Source: Dactylonectria macrodidyma
Taxonomy: Eukaryota; Ascomycota; Sordariomycetes; Hypocreales; Nectriaceae
Assembly: GCA_020744425.1 (NCBI GenBank)
Contig: JAGMUV010000002.1
Span: 2,586,501-2,650,500, forward strand
DNA: 64,000 nt
Reading direction: 5' to 3'
The translations under genes and the position numbers were made by a program. The notes below the pieces were generated by a model that saw nothing but the letters and a program-made list of their open reading frames with translations, had not been told where the DNA came from and did not search any database. Positions 49,061 to 60,065 of this stretch are shown here, piece after piece (the stretch's first letter is position 1; every line of letters starts with the position of its first letter).

Positions 49061-52000
49061 TTTGGCGGTGTTGACTAGATTCGGGCGAGGAGTTAGTAAG
49101 GGGCTTGTGGATTGTCAGAGAGGCGGTAAGGCAGAGTGACGAAAAGGAGGAGCGGCGGGCGCAAGGAGGGCAAAAGGATAAAAGAAAGCGCGATTGCGAT
49201 GGAATAAAGACGGTAGGAACAGGTGGTGTCGTAGGAAACGATAGATGAGGAGAAGGAGGAATGCGCCTTGCGCGTGGGCAAATCGTAGGTGGACGGCACG
49301 AAGACGACTCGGTGAGGCTCCCCGCTCCTCGCCCGTTGGATGGTGGCGGGGTTCGATTACACCACCTGGCTGGGTGCAAGGGCGGCGACGAGCAGCGATA
49401 GAGCAGCGATAGAGGCGTCTCAGGATCGTCGACGACGAAGCTTGCGAGGAGTCGCGGTAGTTCAGGCGCCTCTGGAGGCAAAGAGGAGAGGGGAGGATAT
49501 GCGTCTTCGCTTTGCCTGGAGGGGGCAATGACGACAGAGGGAGTGGTGAGGAAGCACAACAACACAGCAACAGCAGGAATGCGGCAGCGGGGGGGAGGGG
49601 GCGACGTACGTACCAGGAGTCGTGGACGTTAGAGGAAAGAGAAAGGTCGAAGATGGAGAGGAAAAAACAGTTGCGGCGGCGAGCTGAGAGGAAGAATCAG
49701 TTTTGCGGGACGGCGGAGATGCGATGGATGTGGATGCAAGCAGGAACAGGAACAGGAGTAGGAGCAGGAGGAGCGTAAAGGTTCGAGTCGGGGCTTCGGG
49801 GTTGTTGGGGGACTGGGCAAGTTGGTTGACGAGCGAAAACGTGGATGGATGGAAATTGAGAAGGGGCTCCCACTTGAGGGGGGAGGGCCCAAGGGGCTTT
49901 GACGTACCTACAGGTACCTTGGTGTAAGGCGGTCCAGCCTGTCCAGGGCATCCAAGGCAAACAGGGCACCCGAGGGCAGGGCGGAATGTACCTAGGAATA
50001 CAGCAAGCAGCCCAGTGACGGGAGGGGAACCACCTAGAAACAGGCTGGGAACAGTGCTGGGGACAGACAGGGCGAAAAAGGTGGTCGCCACTGAGGTAGC
50101 GGCCCAGTAAATTGTAGCGAGTGAGTGGCTCGTTCAGGGCGCCCGTCGTTGTTATGTACCCCCCCAGATCGCCCAATCCGCGGTTGTAATTTTCTTAGGG
50201 TGTGGAATGAAATCCCACTTTAGCAATCTCACGTGCGAGGCAAAGTATCTGAGTGGTCACCGGGATCGTCCTTCACCTGGGTTCCATCGCTTCTTACCCT
50301 CCAGCTCGGTGGCAGCTCACACTGAGCTTTGCGTGGGCATGCACGGCCGCAGGGCGGGATACTTCACTGGTACTTGGTGGCACCAGGGGGATGGACGGGA
50401 GAGGAGCTGGTCCCAGCATCAGTGCCAGCTCTCCCATCCATCTTACCTCCAGGTACCTACCTATGTAGGTATTACGTAGGTAGCTCCAGCCGTCTCTGCC
50501 TCAAGACAGTACGGCAACTTCCAATGTGGATAGCTGTGTATTCAGGGACCCGGTCCAAGAACTGGCAAGTGCCGTATTTTACTTCGTACGTTTAGACGGG
50601 GGTCCCGCCTCAGAGGTAGCCCAAGTTCCAGGTGGACGTCATCCACGGGACGAGATGGACCTAGGTACGTGGTAGGCTCCTATTTTCAGACGCTGAGCCT
50701 CCTAGTGTTCTAGGGTACCTATCCACTGGCGGCAAGGTCACTACCTAATAAACAGTTCGCCAGCTGGCTCCTGGGGCTGGTTCTGCCTTTAGGGCTGTCA
50801 CGAACCATGCATGCAAATGATACATGTCCGCTTTACGCAAAGCATTACGGGAGCGAAAACGATGAGCGACCCTGATTTGGCCTCATTCTAAAAGATTAAG
50901 TCAGGGGGCCTTGCCAATGGCAGTGATTGAACTTTGTGTCGCGTCGTGTCGTGCGTCGTGTCGCAGAAGTTGGAGAGTGAATGAGTGGGTGGTCAGTGCG
51001 ATCAGTGACCAGTGGTCAGTTGTATGTGCCCGTTCTAGGTGGGTGCCATCGGTGCCCCGTGTGGACGCTCCAGAGAGGTGGGGGTGGGAACCAGGCTGAA
51101 AACGATGAACGAACCAAACGAGACGAAACGCAGCAGCAGGGAAGTGCGAGGAATGGAGAGGAAGTCCCTTTCATCATTTTCCATCTTTTCCATCATCGTC
51201 ATCATCGTCATCATCATGCGCCTGTTGGCTGGCGCCCTCCGTGAGTCCCGTGGCCCCCCGTCTTCCACCCAGAAACATGCCGTAGGACCGAGGCATTGCT
51301 TGCATTGAAGCCAAAATTGAGGCATGGGGGATCAACACCAGGCACAGCCAGCTCCTAATTCCTACGGACTACAAAGAAAGCCAGTCCCGCATTGAGTCAT
51401 CCCCAGTCAATCTCCAGCCTGCCACCCCAAGCTCGTCCTTGTTTTGCCTTTGCGACAACCCTCCGACTCACTGCCAGCTTTTGTTTCACCCCCCCACCCC
51501 CCCGGCGCTCCCCTCTCATGGAATGGCCGCCCACTCGTTCGTTGTCTTTCATGTCCCGGCACCGTGTGTATGAAGCTTGGTGATGCCACTGTGTGTTAGA
51601 AGTTGTAACAATTCTGCAATCACGTAGGCGAATTCTTAATCTCGTGAATCTCGTGTGTGTGTGTGTACACCACCTACCTTGGTTCTGTGCTGATACCGTC
51701 CCTTTATGAGACGTGGACTGGCTCTCGCCTTGTGCCCCTCATCTCTCACTGTGGAAGCACCAGCTCATGACAGGGTGTTTTGTTTCTAACACTGTACGAC
51801 TCCGTGCCTGGCAAAGACAACACCTCACCAACTCGCACAAATCAATCGACTCACTCGGCGTGGAAAGATTGCCAACAAGCGTTGATCGGTGAGGAGCGAC
51901 TTGTTGCTGAAATGAGATTCAACACTCGGCCGATTGCTAGCCGACCCCGCGCTGCCCCAGCTTCCTTGTCTACTATGTGCGGTCGTGCGCCCACGATCTG

Positions 52001-52809
52001 ATGATATCTGCCTTCACATTGCTGCCTCGCTGCTTCGCTCATCGCGGGGCACCTCCTCTTTCGTCATCCCCAGTAGAATTCACGCCACCTGTGGAGTCAC
52101 GGGATGAGGTTTGCAGAACAATAACCTGTGGGATCCGGAGTACGAGCTCTGTAAAGCTCCAACTTGGGCCTCCCATCTGGAGGAAGCATGTGGCACCACA
52201 GCCCAAGGCTGCCGTCTCTATTCATTGCTTACAATCAAGCCCAGCGAGAGCGACCTTTTTGGCTTTCGTAGAATAGAATCCCCCATAGGTAGTCCATGGA
52301 CACCACAGACCCCAAAAATTGACAGGGCTGATACCTTACCCAAGCCAATGTATGTACCAGGAACCCCCGGGTGCAATAATCCCGGCCCTGGCCACTCCAT
52401 GAATGCTTGAGGAATGCTCGATGCTCGTAGGCTGTCTTGCCAGCGGTTTAATCGCCTGCCTTTGACCTTTGACCCCTCCTAAGGTAGGTAGGTATCTATC
52501 CTCATTGTCGTTCCTCCAGATCCGAGCTCCCAAACGGAGCTGGCCGGGATTTACCGCCATTGCCCGTCGTCCGCGTTACGTCGGTACCTCGCCCTCCCAC
52601 TGTCCCCATGCGTGGCATCCGGTACCCGCCTATGACGCCGAGACTCAAGGTGCCCCCGTTGCCGGGTCCAGAAGCTCAATCAGATCATCCCTCCAATTGT
52701 TTGCCGGCTGCTCACCACCTTTAACCTCCCTCCCCACGTCATCGTCACACACAACGAACACCCTCCTAGACATCAATCTTCAATCACGCATCGTCCAATT
52801 CTCGCAACC
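49061..52809. other. Large divergent intergenic region, no supported gene
   Basis: 3.7 kb between 14-3-3 (-) and the ATPase inhibitor (+). It has several ACCTAGGTAC/TAGGTA palindromes (near 50450-50485, 50660 and 52483), a (CATCGTCAT) run at about 51190-51217 and a (GT) run at 51652-51665. Open frames on both strands are low-complexity Pro/Ser/Arg and lack splice-linked continuity. Unannotated leader exons or noncoding RNA are possible. Confidence 0.45.
51652..51667. repeat. (GT)n microsatellite
   Basis: Short GT dinucleotide run in intergenic DNA. Confidence 0.85.
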
Positions 52810-53300
52810 ATGCTTCGAACAACTTTTCGCCAGGCCTCCGTGGCTCGTCCCCTTCGCTGCTTTTCCACCACCGCCCGCGTCATGACCGAGGGTGCCACTG
52901 GCTCTCCCCCCAAGACTGGCGGCGCCGGGTAAGTCGACCTTTTCCCCTCCCTCAAAGAGACGCAATTGTTCCCCCAACCCTTGCCCGCACCGGCAATTGC
53001 TCCCCGGGACACTGCTGATCATTTCTCCAGCGATGCTTTCCAGCGACGAGAGAAGGCCAACGAGGATTACGCCATCCGCCAGCGCGAGAAGGAGAAGCTT
53101 ATTGAGCTCAAGAAGAAGCTCGTCGAGCAGCAGCAGCACCTCGACCGTCTCTCCAAGCACATGTACGTCACCACCCCCGTCCTCTTCTCAATTGAGAACC
53201 TCAAGTACTCCCATCAAGCTCTAGACCGTACTGACTTTTATCCCTTTCCCTCCTCTACAGTGACGAAATCACCAGGGACCAGGGCGGCGAGCAGAACTAA
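52810..53300 (+). CDS. inh1: Mitochondrial F1-ATPase inhibitor (IF1)
   Basis: It binds F1 and blocks ATP hydrolysis when the proton gradient collapses. Exons 52810-52928, 53031-53162 and 53261-53300 join in phase to 96 residues. The N-terminus is a basic presequence with CFSTTARV as a plausible cleavage region. The mature part has the inhibitory helix DAFQRREKANEDYAIRQREK followed by a coiled-coil dimerisation helix (EKLIELKKKLVEQQQHLDRL). The 40-base last exon supplies DEITRDQGGEQN. The first intron has a perfect GTAAGT donor. Confidence 0.93.
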
Positions 53301-53639
53301 AACCCAAACACCTCAAATTGTCGTTAAACGGAAAGCTCGGAGACCCCAAGTCGAGAAGCTAGGCAGTTGAGGCAAATTTTCCCAACTCATCAACAAGTCA
53401 CATCAAAGACATGGCAGAATCATCCAGAGGTTGTCTTTTTATCACAGTCTAAGCTAGTGTACAAGAACATTTACGCATTGCACCCCGAGTGCACGCACCT
53501 TTCGTTGCCTCTCAACTGCATTTGTGTTGGCGATTAAGCGGGCTCCACACCTCGAGATCTCTCGGTCCTACGGGGTTCCCTGTATTCCATCCCAAAACTC
53601 CAATACGAACAGAAATCACTCTTCCCTCTTCTCTTTTAT
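53301..53639. other. Convergent 3' flanks
   Basis: Short DNA between inh1 (+) and nsp1 (-). Nothing coding is supported. Confidence 0.5.
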
Positions 53640-55760
53640 TCACCTCCGACCCATGTACGATCGGTAGAAGCTCTCTGCCGCATCATTGTCCGATCCGGCG
53701 TAGTGACTGCCCAGGTTGCTGCTCGCCTTTTGGGCAGCCGCCACCTTACCTTGGAGCGCCGAGGCATTAGCATCGATCCACTGCAACTGCGTAAGGTGTC
53801 CGTTGAGGACGCGAACAATCTGGCTCAGCTGCGTTGATTCGTTAGCTTGCTTCCTTCTATTGCAATCTGTAGAAGTTGAACGTACCGGGTCCTCAGGCTT
53901 GACGCCCTTGCTTAATGTGCCCGAAATGTCATTTATCTCCTTGACCATCTTGGAGAGGTCTCGAGACTTTTCGTCTAGTTGCTGCGTCAACTTTTCTGCG
54001 AGCTTGTACGTCTTCTCGCGCTCCTGATCAGGACCCGCAAGCTGCTCACCAGGACCAAGTTGCTTGGCGAACATTTCCTGAACCTCAGACTCGTACCGGT
54101 CCAGCCATTGTTCAAGCTCGTCTTGTTGGCTCTCAACGGCTGCGAGCTGACGCTCAATCTCGTGGCTAGCTCGCTCAGCCTCAAAGGTATCAAGGTACAG
54201 CTTTTGGATCTTCTCGCCGTTTTCCACCAGGTTTCTGTCCCAGGTCGACACAGTGGTGGCCTGCTCCTTGAACTCCTTCTGATACTTGGAAAGATCGGAA
54301 GCCCAACGAGTCACAATGTCCTCCATGGTCTTGTTCTTGAGCCGAGCCATTTGCGAAACAGGCCCGGTCGTAGAAGAGCCAAGCGCGCTTGTAGTCCCAT
54401 TCTGGGTGGCGGGCTTTGCAGCGTCCTTGGAGGCATCTGTAGTCGCTTTGGTGTTAAACAGACTGGCACTGGTTGGAGCAGCGGTTGTTGTCGGTGTTGC
54501 AGTCGTTGGTGTAGTCTGAGCTTGGGTCGGCGCCGGAGCGCCAAAGAGGCTGCCTGAAGGCTTAGTTTCGGTCGTGGGTTTCACTCCGCCGCCAAAAAGA
54601 GAACCAGCGGAGGTAGAAGCCGCAGTGGGGGCGGCTGTGGAAGCCGGAGTTGTAGCAGGCTTCGCGCCAAATAGGCCTCCAGCAGTGGTAGTCGCCGTAG
54701 TAGATGCAGCTGGAGCAGACGTAGTAGCTGCTCCAAAAAGGCCACCAGCAGAAGCGGATGCGGGAGCCGCAGCAGCGGGGGCAGTGGTCTTTGAACCGAA
54801 CAAAGACGTCGCACTAGAGGCAGCCGGAGCTTGTGTCGAAGGATTTGCTGGGGTAGTAGTTGCGGTAGTGTTAGCACCACCAAGGAGTCCTCCAAGAGTA
54901 GGAGCGGTGGTTGTAGCTGGCTTGGCCCCAAACAATCCACCCGCAGGAGCGCTGCTTGTCTGAGCACCGCCAAAAAGACCAGACGTTGCTGGCGCAGCCG
55001 ACTTGGCTCCACCGCTGAAGAGACTGGATGCAGCTGCTGGTTGAGCGGTAGTGTTCTGGAACAAACTGGAGCCGGCTGGCTTCGCAGAGCCTGCTGGAGG
55101 CGCTCCAGCAGGAGTTGTCGATGGTAAAGAGAACATGGGCTTGGCAGGAGTTGCAGCCGTGGTAGGTGTGGCGCCCTGAGCAGTGGCTAAGCTGGCAGTA
55201 TTATTTCCAAACAAACTGTTTCCGGTGCTGGCGAAGAGTCCAGATGCAGGTGCCGCCGAAGTCGCGGCCGCTCCTTGAGTCTGGCTGCCGAACATGCCGC
55301 CACCGGTACTAGGGGTAGTGGACGCACCACCACCAAAAAGGTTCGATGTCGGCTTGCTGGCTGTGTTTCCTGCGCCTCCAAACAAACCGCCGGACGCGGG
55401 AGCAGATGTAGCAGGTGGAGTAGACGCGACGCCTCCTCCAAATACGTTGCCTGTGGCCGGTGTCGTTGTGGTGTTTCCTCCAAAGAGACTGGGGCCAGAA
55501 GAAGTCGGGGTTCCAGAGGTGTTGGCTGATGCTACGGCGCCGAACAGGGCACCAGCAGGCTTGGCCGCAGAGTTGTTCCCCTGGCCAAACAAAGAGCCAG
55601 CGCTGCCCGCTGCAGGTGTCGTAGTCTTAGCAGCTGATCCGAAGGAGAAGCTGGGAGTGCCAGTGGCGCCTCCAAACAATCCTCCAGAGGCAGGCGCCGA
55701 GCTTGTCGCGTTGTTCGAGGGCGTGCTCGATGAGCTCGGGGCTCCAAAGCTGAATGACAT
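53640..55760 (-). CDS. nsp1: FG nucleoporin Nsp1 (Nup62 homologue)
   Basis: A central-channel component of the nuclear pore, in complex with Nup57 and Nup49. Exons 55760-53886 and 53828-53640 join in phase to 687 residues; the intron has GTACGT, a CTAAC branch and GCAG. The start MSFSFGAPSSSS is family-typical; the frame is open upstream but lacks such sequence. The first 440 residues are Ala/Thr/Ser-rich with many GLFG, SLFG, NLFGG and FSFG repeats that bind karyopherins. The C-terminal 200 residues are the conserved Nsp1 coiled coil (MEDIVTRWASDLSKYQKEFK, EIERQLAAVESQQDELEQWL). Simple codon choice (GCC, ACC) leaves long open frames on the opposite strand, which are not genes. Confidence 0.95.
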   Translation of the reverse strand: MSFSFGAPSSSSTPSNNATSSAPASGGLFGGATGTPSFSFGSAAKTTTPAAGSAGSLFGQGNNSAAKPAGALFGAVASANTSGTPTSSGPSLFGGNTTTTPATGNVFGGGVASTPPATSAPASGGLFGGAGNTASKPTSNLFGGGASTTPSTGGGMFGSQTQGAAATSAAPASGLFASTGNSLFGNNTASLATAQGATPTTAATPAKPMFSLPSTTPAGAPPAGSAKPAGSSLFQNTTAQPAAASSLFSGGAKSAAPATSGLFGGAQTSSAPAGGLFGAKPATTTAPTLGGLLGGANTTATTTPANPSTQAPAASSATSLFGSKTTAPAAAAPASASAGGLFGAATTSAPAASTTATTTAGGLFGAKPATTPASTAAPTAASTSAGSLFGGGVKPTTETKPSGSLFGAPAPTQAQTTPTTATPTTTAAPTSASLFNTKATTDASKDAAKPATQNGTTSALGSSTTGPVSQMARLKNKTMEDIVTRWASDLSKYQKEFKEQATTVSTWDRNLVENGEKIQKLYLDTFEAERASHEIERQLAAVESQQDELEQWLDRYESEVQEMFAKQLGPGEQLAGPDQEREKTYKLAEKLTQQLDEKSRDLSKMVKEINDISGTLSKGVKPEDPVRSTSTDCNRRKQANESTQLSQIVRVLNGHLTQLQWIDANASALQGKVAAAQKASSNLGSHYAGSDNDAAESFYRSYMGRR

Positions 55761-56439
55761 GTTGATGGCTGGGGGTGAGGATAAGGTCTCCTCGATGCGC
55801 GGATGATCGTCGGTCGTGTCGCTTGGAGGAGGGGTTCCACAATCGAACGCTGGAAATCGAAAGGGTATTTGAAAGAGTTGTAAGACCCGCGGGCTCTCGG
55901 CGAGGGTTGGCGATGGGTTTGTTGGGGGTGTTGTGATGATGGCAACGAGATGCCCAAGACTCCAAAGCTTTTGGTAGCTTTTTTTGTGGTGATGGTTGCC
56001 AGCTCCACGCGCTGGCCCAGGCGCGCTCAGGCAGGCTGCGCAGAAACGGTACGTACCGGACTGCCAGCCAGGCACAGGCGGAGTGAGCTGTCCGCTCCAT
56101 GAGGTCCATGCATGCCAGGCCACGTGATGAAGCTCACAGCGGGCGAGCTTCCTCGAGACTCAACGGCACACCTCCTTTCTAGACAGCATCAAACAGTTCC
56201 TTGGCTGACTACTTGCTCCGATTCTGGTCCTTCTTGACTGATTGCTATTTCAGGACCGTCGGAATGCTTCAGTCTTGACATCAGCAAATTCCAGATCAGC
56301 CCCGCAGCCAGACAAACCTATCTCACACGAGTCTCTCCTCCCCTCGCCCCACGCAGCCCATCGAGTATCACATGCCCATCTGGGCTATCCCTTCGACTCT
56401 CAGCAGGTCTACGTAGTATTCTCTACCACTCCAACCGCC
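55761..56439. promoter_or_regulatory. Divergent promoter region, nsp1 / Laa2-like
   Basis: 680 bp between two divergent starts. No gene is supported, although the nsp1 frame stays open to 56123 on the minus strand without nucleoporin character. Confidence 0.35.
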
Positions 56440-58056
56440 ATGGCCGAGGCAGAGAAGCTTGAACCTCCGAAGGGAGCCCCCATCGCGGATCCTGGTGCGC
56501 ATGATTTGGGTACATTTCAAGAACAGCCCTAGCATTGTGACTACTTGCTTACTTGGCTTCAGCCGAGTCCTCCGACTCCGAAGATCAGTTCACCGACGCC
56601 CAATCTGCACCCATAAGCCCCAAGATTAGTCCCTCTATCCCCACGACCCGAGTTGAGAAAATCGACGACGAGCCTGCCTATGGCGAAGTTCCGGGCACTG
56701 AAGCCTACGCCAAACGAGAGCAAGATGCCATCCCCGACGAGATCGCCATCGTTCAGGATGATGTGTCATCGAATGCATCGGTCTCTACCATCGATGCGAC
56801 GGTTCCTGCGACTCTTGTAGAGGAGGCCCCCGGGGATGTTCCTGCATCGCACTCTCCTAAGTATGAGGAAAGACGCAAGGCAGATACATCGCCCGACCTG
56901 GTCTTGGATTCTGATGGGAATATCAAAGAAATCAAAGGCGAAAGCATCACTGGTACGGGAGGAACAAATCCTTAAAGATTCTATAAATCCATATTGACCA
57001 CTGAATTCTTTTGGCGTAGATGATCCACCGTCTCCTCCAGGTTCTCCAGTTGAGAAATACGAAGGGAGAAAGTCAACTCCCGAGGCTCCTCTTGCGCCCC
57101 CAGTAGAGCATGGTGATGATGCGGGAAACGACGACGGCGAAGATGACGACGAAGATGATGATTTCGGGGACGACTTTGACGACTTCGAGGAGGGTAATGA
57201 AGATGACAACTTCGATGACTTCGATGACAGTTTCCAACAAGCTGAGGCTTCTCCCGTTCCCGCTCCCAGCCCTCTACCGTCTCAACAACAAACACAATTA
57301 CCATTTGTAAGCCTCGTCATTGTTTTGTCATATTTGGCAATACTGACAGTCTCGTAGCCTATTCCTGACTTTGATGGTCTAGACTCCGAGAGCGTGATAT
57401 CGTGCCTGGAGCCATACCTAGCCGAGCTCTTTCCGCCCGAACAGCTCGATCTTCCTACATTCCCACCCCTATCGAAAGAGTCATCCATCTTTCTCACTCC
57501 ACGGTCTGCATCCCTCTGGTCCCAGCTCGTCGCCCCTCCGCCCCTCGCTCCTCCTGACTGGATCCGATCCCGCATCCGTCGTCTATTTCTCGTTTCGCTA
57601 GGCGTCCCCGTTGACCTTGACGAGATCCTCCCGGCATCTAAGCAGAAGAAGCTTGTACTGCCATCCCTCCATGCGCTTTCCACGTCCCCCCGCACATCCA
57701 GTGACTCACGCTCTGTATCACGGTTACGGCAAGGCGAGGAAAACACTTCCTCCACGTCGGTGGACACTCAGGGGAGGCCGTCGTCGTCGTCTAGGAAACG
57801 CAAGGGCCCTCCTCCGCAGCCAGAGCTGGATCTCGTGGCTGCCCGCTACTTGTGTATGACGACGGACGAAGCGCTAAACGGCATGACGAATGGTGAACTC
57901 AAGGCCCACGTAGGAAAACTAGAAGCTATGGAGTACGTTGCCAAGGAAGCATTAGAGTACTGGAAGAAACGAACAGACGAAAAGATTGGCGACAGAGAGG
58001 CGTTTGAAGGGGTAATAGAAAACTTGGTAAAGCACGCAAGGAAAGTTAGGAAATAG
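56440..58056 (+). CDS. Laa2-like AP-1 accessory protein
   Basis: Four exons (56440-56509, 56563-56952, 57020-57306, 57358-58056) join in phase to 481 residues. The N-terminal half is disordered and acidic with Ser clusters. An aromatic acidic patch, EDDDFGDDFDDFEEGNED, fits ligands of the AP-1 gamma ear. The folded part after it (PIPDFDGLDSESVISCLEPY, FPPLSKESSIFLTPRSASLW, WIRSRIRRLFLVSLGVPVDL) matches my memory of the YBL010C/Laa2 family, which links Laa1 to clathrin adaptor AP-1. The C-terminus has a Lys-rich linker and a predicted helix pair. Splices are GTACAT/CAG, GTACGG/TAG and GTAAGC/TAG. The assignment is moderately sure. Confidence 0.68.
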
Positions 58057-58410
58057 ACGAATAATTCAGGGTCTGATGAAACCTCATTCAACCATGTGCA
58101 AACCCATCATCATCAATGAACTTGCCCCATATGTTGGCGGCATACTTTTTGTCTTTTCCGTTAGGCAGCGTGACCTCGTCATGCATTTACAACGCAACTA
58201 CAGCTAGCTATTCGCTACATGGCCCCCCTTAACTCCCTCCGGGGGCATGTTTGATCGTCATCCCCTTGTTTCCGAAGACCACGATAAACACCGGGCCTCA
58301 TTCTTACGCCAACCATCTACTCAAAAGCCGCCGACTGTCATCCTTGGCGTCCCGCGTTTTCAGAATTTGCGTAGCCGAATATCGTGCATAAAAGGTTCGA
58401 TTTTATTTGT
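58057..58410. other. Convergent 3' flanks
   Basis: DNA between the Laa2-like gene (+) and the eIF2-gamma gene (-); nothing coding is supported. Confidence 0.5.
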
Positions 58411-60065
58411 TTAAGAAGTGCTAGGCTCGAGGGTGACACCACTGAGAGCCAGGTTAGAAGGGATTTGACTGGGAGTCGGAGGGGAAGAACTTACGCAGCG
58501 ATGGTGGCCCATCCGATAAGACGCCAATGCTTCTCGATACGTCGGCTCAGAGCGACCTTCTCGCCAATGTTGGTACAGGCAGGGCTGGTCAGGACCAACT
58601 TAGCAGCATCGTTCTTGATGGCAGCGACCTTGGCACCAGTCGAGGTAGAACCAATATTGACCATGATGACCTCGTTCTTGGCCAGCTTGGCAACCTTGGC
58701 CTGCTTGCCGTCGGCGGTTCGGACACCGAGCAGGCGGCGGAGGAGGTAGAAGTTGACCTCAATCTCGCTGTAGATCTCGGGCAGACGTCCCTTCAGACCC
58801 AGGACGAAACCAACAAGACGATCGGCTCGGCAGAGGGTAGGGTCGATACGGGTACCAACACCGATGAGACCACCGGGGACGGCGTACTTGAGGTCGTTGG
58901 CCTCAGAGTTGAGTGAGACGACACGGCTAAAGATGGGAGTGCATTTGAGGGCACCGGAGTCGTCTCGGGAGACGATACCAGGTCGGATCTCAATCTCGTC
59001 GCCCAGCTTGACGACACCGTGCAGGATACTACCACCGGCAACTCCACCCTTGAGGTCATCGATCTCGGCACCAGGCTTGTTCACATCAAAGGATCGAATG
59101 ACGATCATGTGAGGGTCCATGCTGAAATCTCGAGGAGGCACGGGGATGGTGTTGACAATGGCCTCGTTGACGGCGTCGATGTTGAACTTGAGCTGAGCAG
59201 AGATGGGGATGACGGGAGACTTGCCAGCAACGGTTCCTCGGATGAATTTGAGGATGGACTGGTAGTGTTGCTGGGCAGCCTCTTCTCGCATAAGATCGAC
59301 CTTGTTTTGGAGGATGATGATCTTGTCGAGCTTCATGATCTCGATGGCAGCCAAATGTTCCGAGGTCTGGGGTTGAGGGCAAGACTCGTTACCAGCAATG
59401 AGCAGCAGGGCGGCGTCCATGACGGCAGCACCTGACAACATGGTGCTCATCAGAATATCGTGGCCGGGGCAATCGACGAAGCTAGTGGGGGAGGAGTTAG
59501 TTTAGGCAAGGTCTCGCAGCTTATACCAAACGCGCGCAACTTACGAGACGTGTCGCAATAGTCGGTAGGTGCCCTCGCAGCCCTCTCGCTCGCAAGGAGG
59601 GTCAACCTCCTTCTCGCTTTTGTAACTTCGGTAACATCCCGGTCGGGGGCACTGAGGGTTATCGCACTTGTAGATCTTGGCGTTGGCGTAGCCCAACTTG
59701 ATGGTAATGTTTCGGATCAGCTCGTTCTTGAATCGAACAGTCTGGACGCCGGAGATGGCCTTGACCACGGTCGACTTTCCGTGAGCCACATGGCCGATGG
59801 TGCCGATGTTGATGGTGGCTTGTCGAGCAATAATCTCGGGCGTCAGAGGAGTGAGTGAAGCGACGTCGAGGTCTTTGGGGTCGGTTTGCGGGGGCAGCGG
59901 GGGTCTTTGGGCAGCGGGCTCGGCGATAGCTGGGTTCGACTGCTTCAGTGCAGGCTTAAGAGTCTTCTCCTGGACGCCATCGCCGGTCTCGTTATGGTCG
60001 ACCGACTCGCCGGAGTCGGATTCAGACTCGATGTCGTCGTACTTGGGGTCGCCGTTGGCAGACAT
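58411..60065 (-). CDS. gcd11: Translation initiation factor eIF2 gamma subunit
   Basis: The GTP-binding core of eIF2, which brings initiator Met-tRNA to the 40S subunit. Exons 60065-59545, 59481-58495 and 58441-58411 join in phase to 512 residues. The last exon is 31 bases and encodes GVTLEPSTS; ignoring it would end the protein after TIAA. The G domain has GHVAHGKST (G1), the switch region with a zinc knuckle ([20 protein letters not shown] and a later CEREGC), DCPGH (G3) and NKVD (G4). Beta-barrel domains II and III follow ([30 protein letters not shown]). The N-terminal 80 residues are acidic and variable, as in fungi. Confidence 0.97.

Noticed and set aside
54574..55806. Long Ala/Val/Pro-rich + strand frames over nsp1
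   Set aside because: Antisense of the FG repeat region; repeated GCC and ACC codons leave the other strand open.
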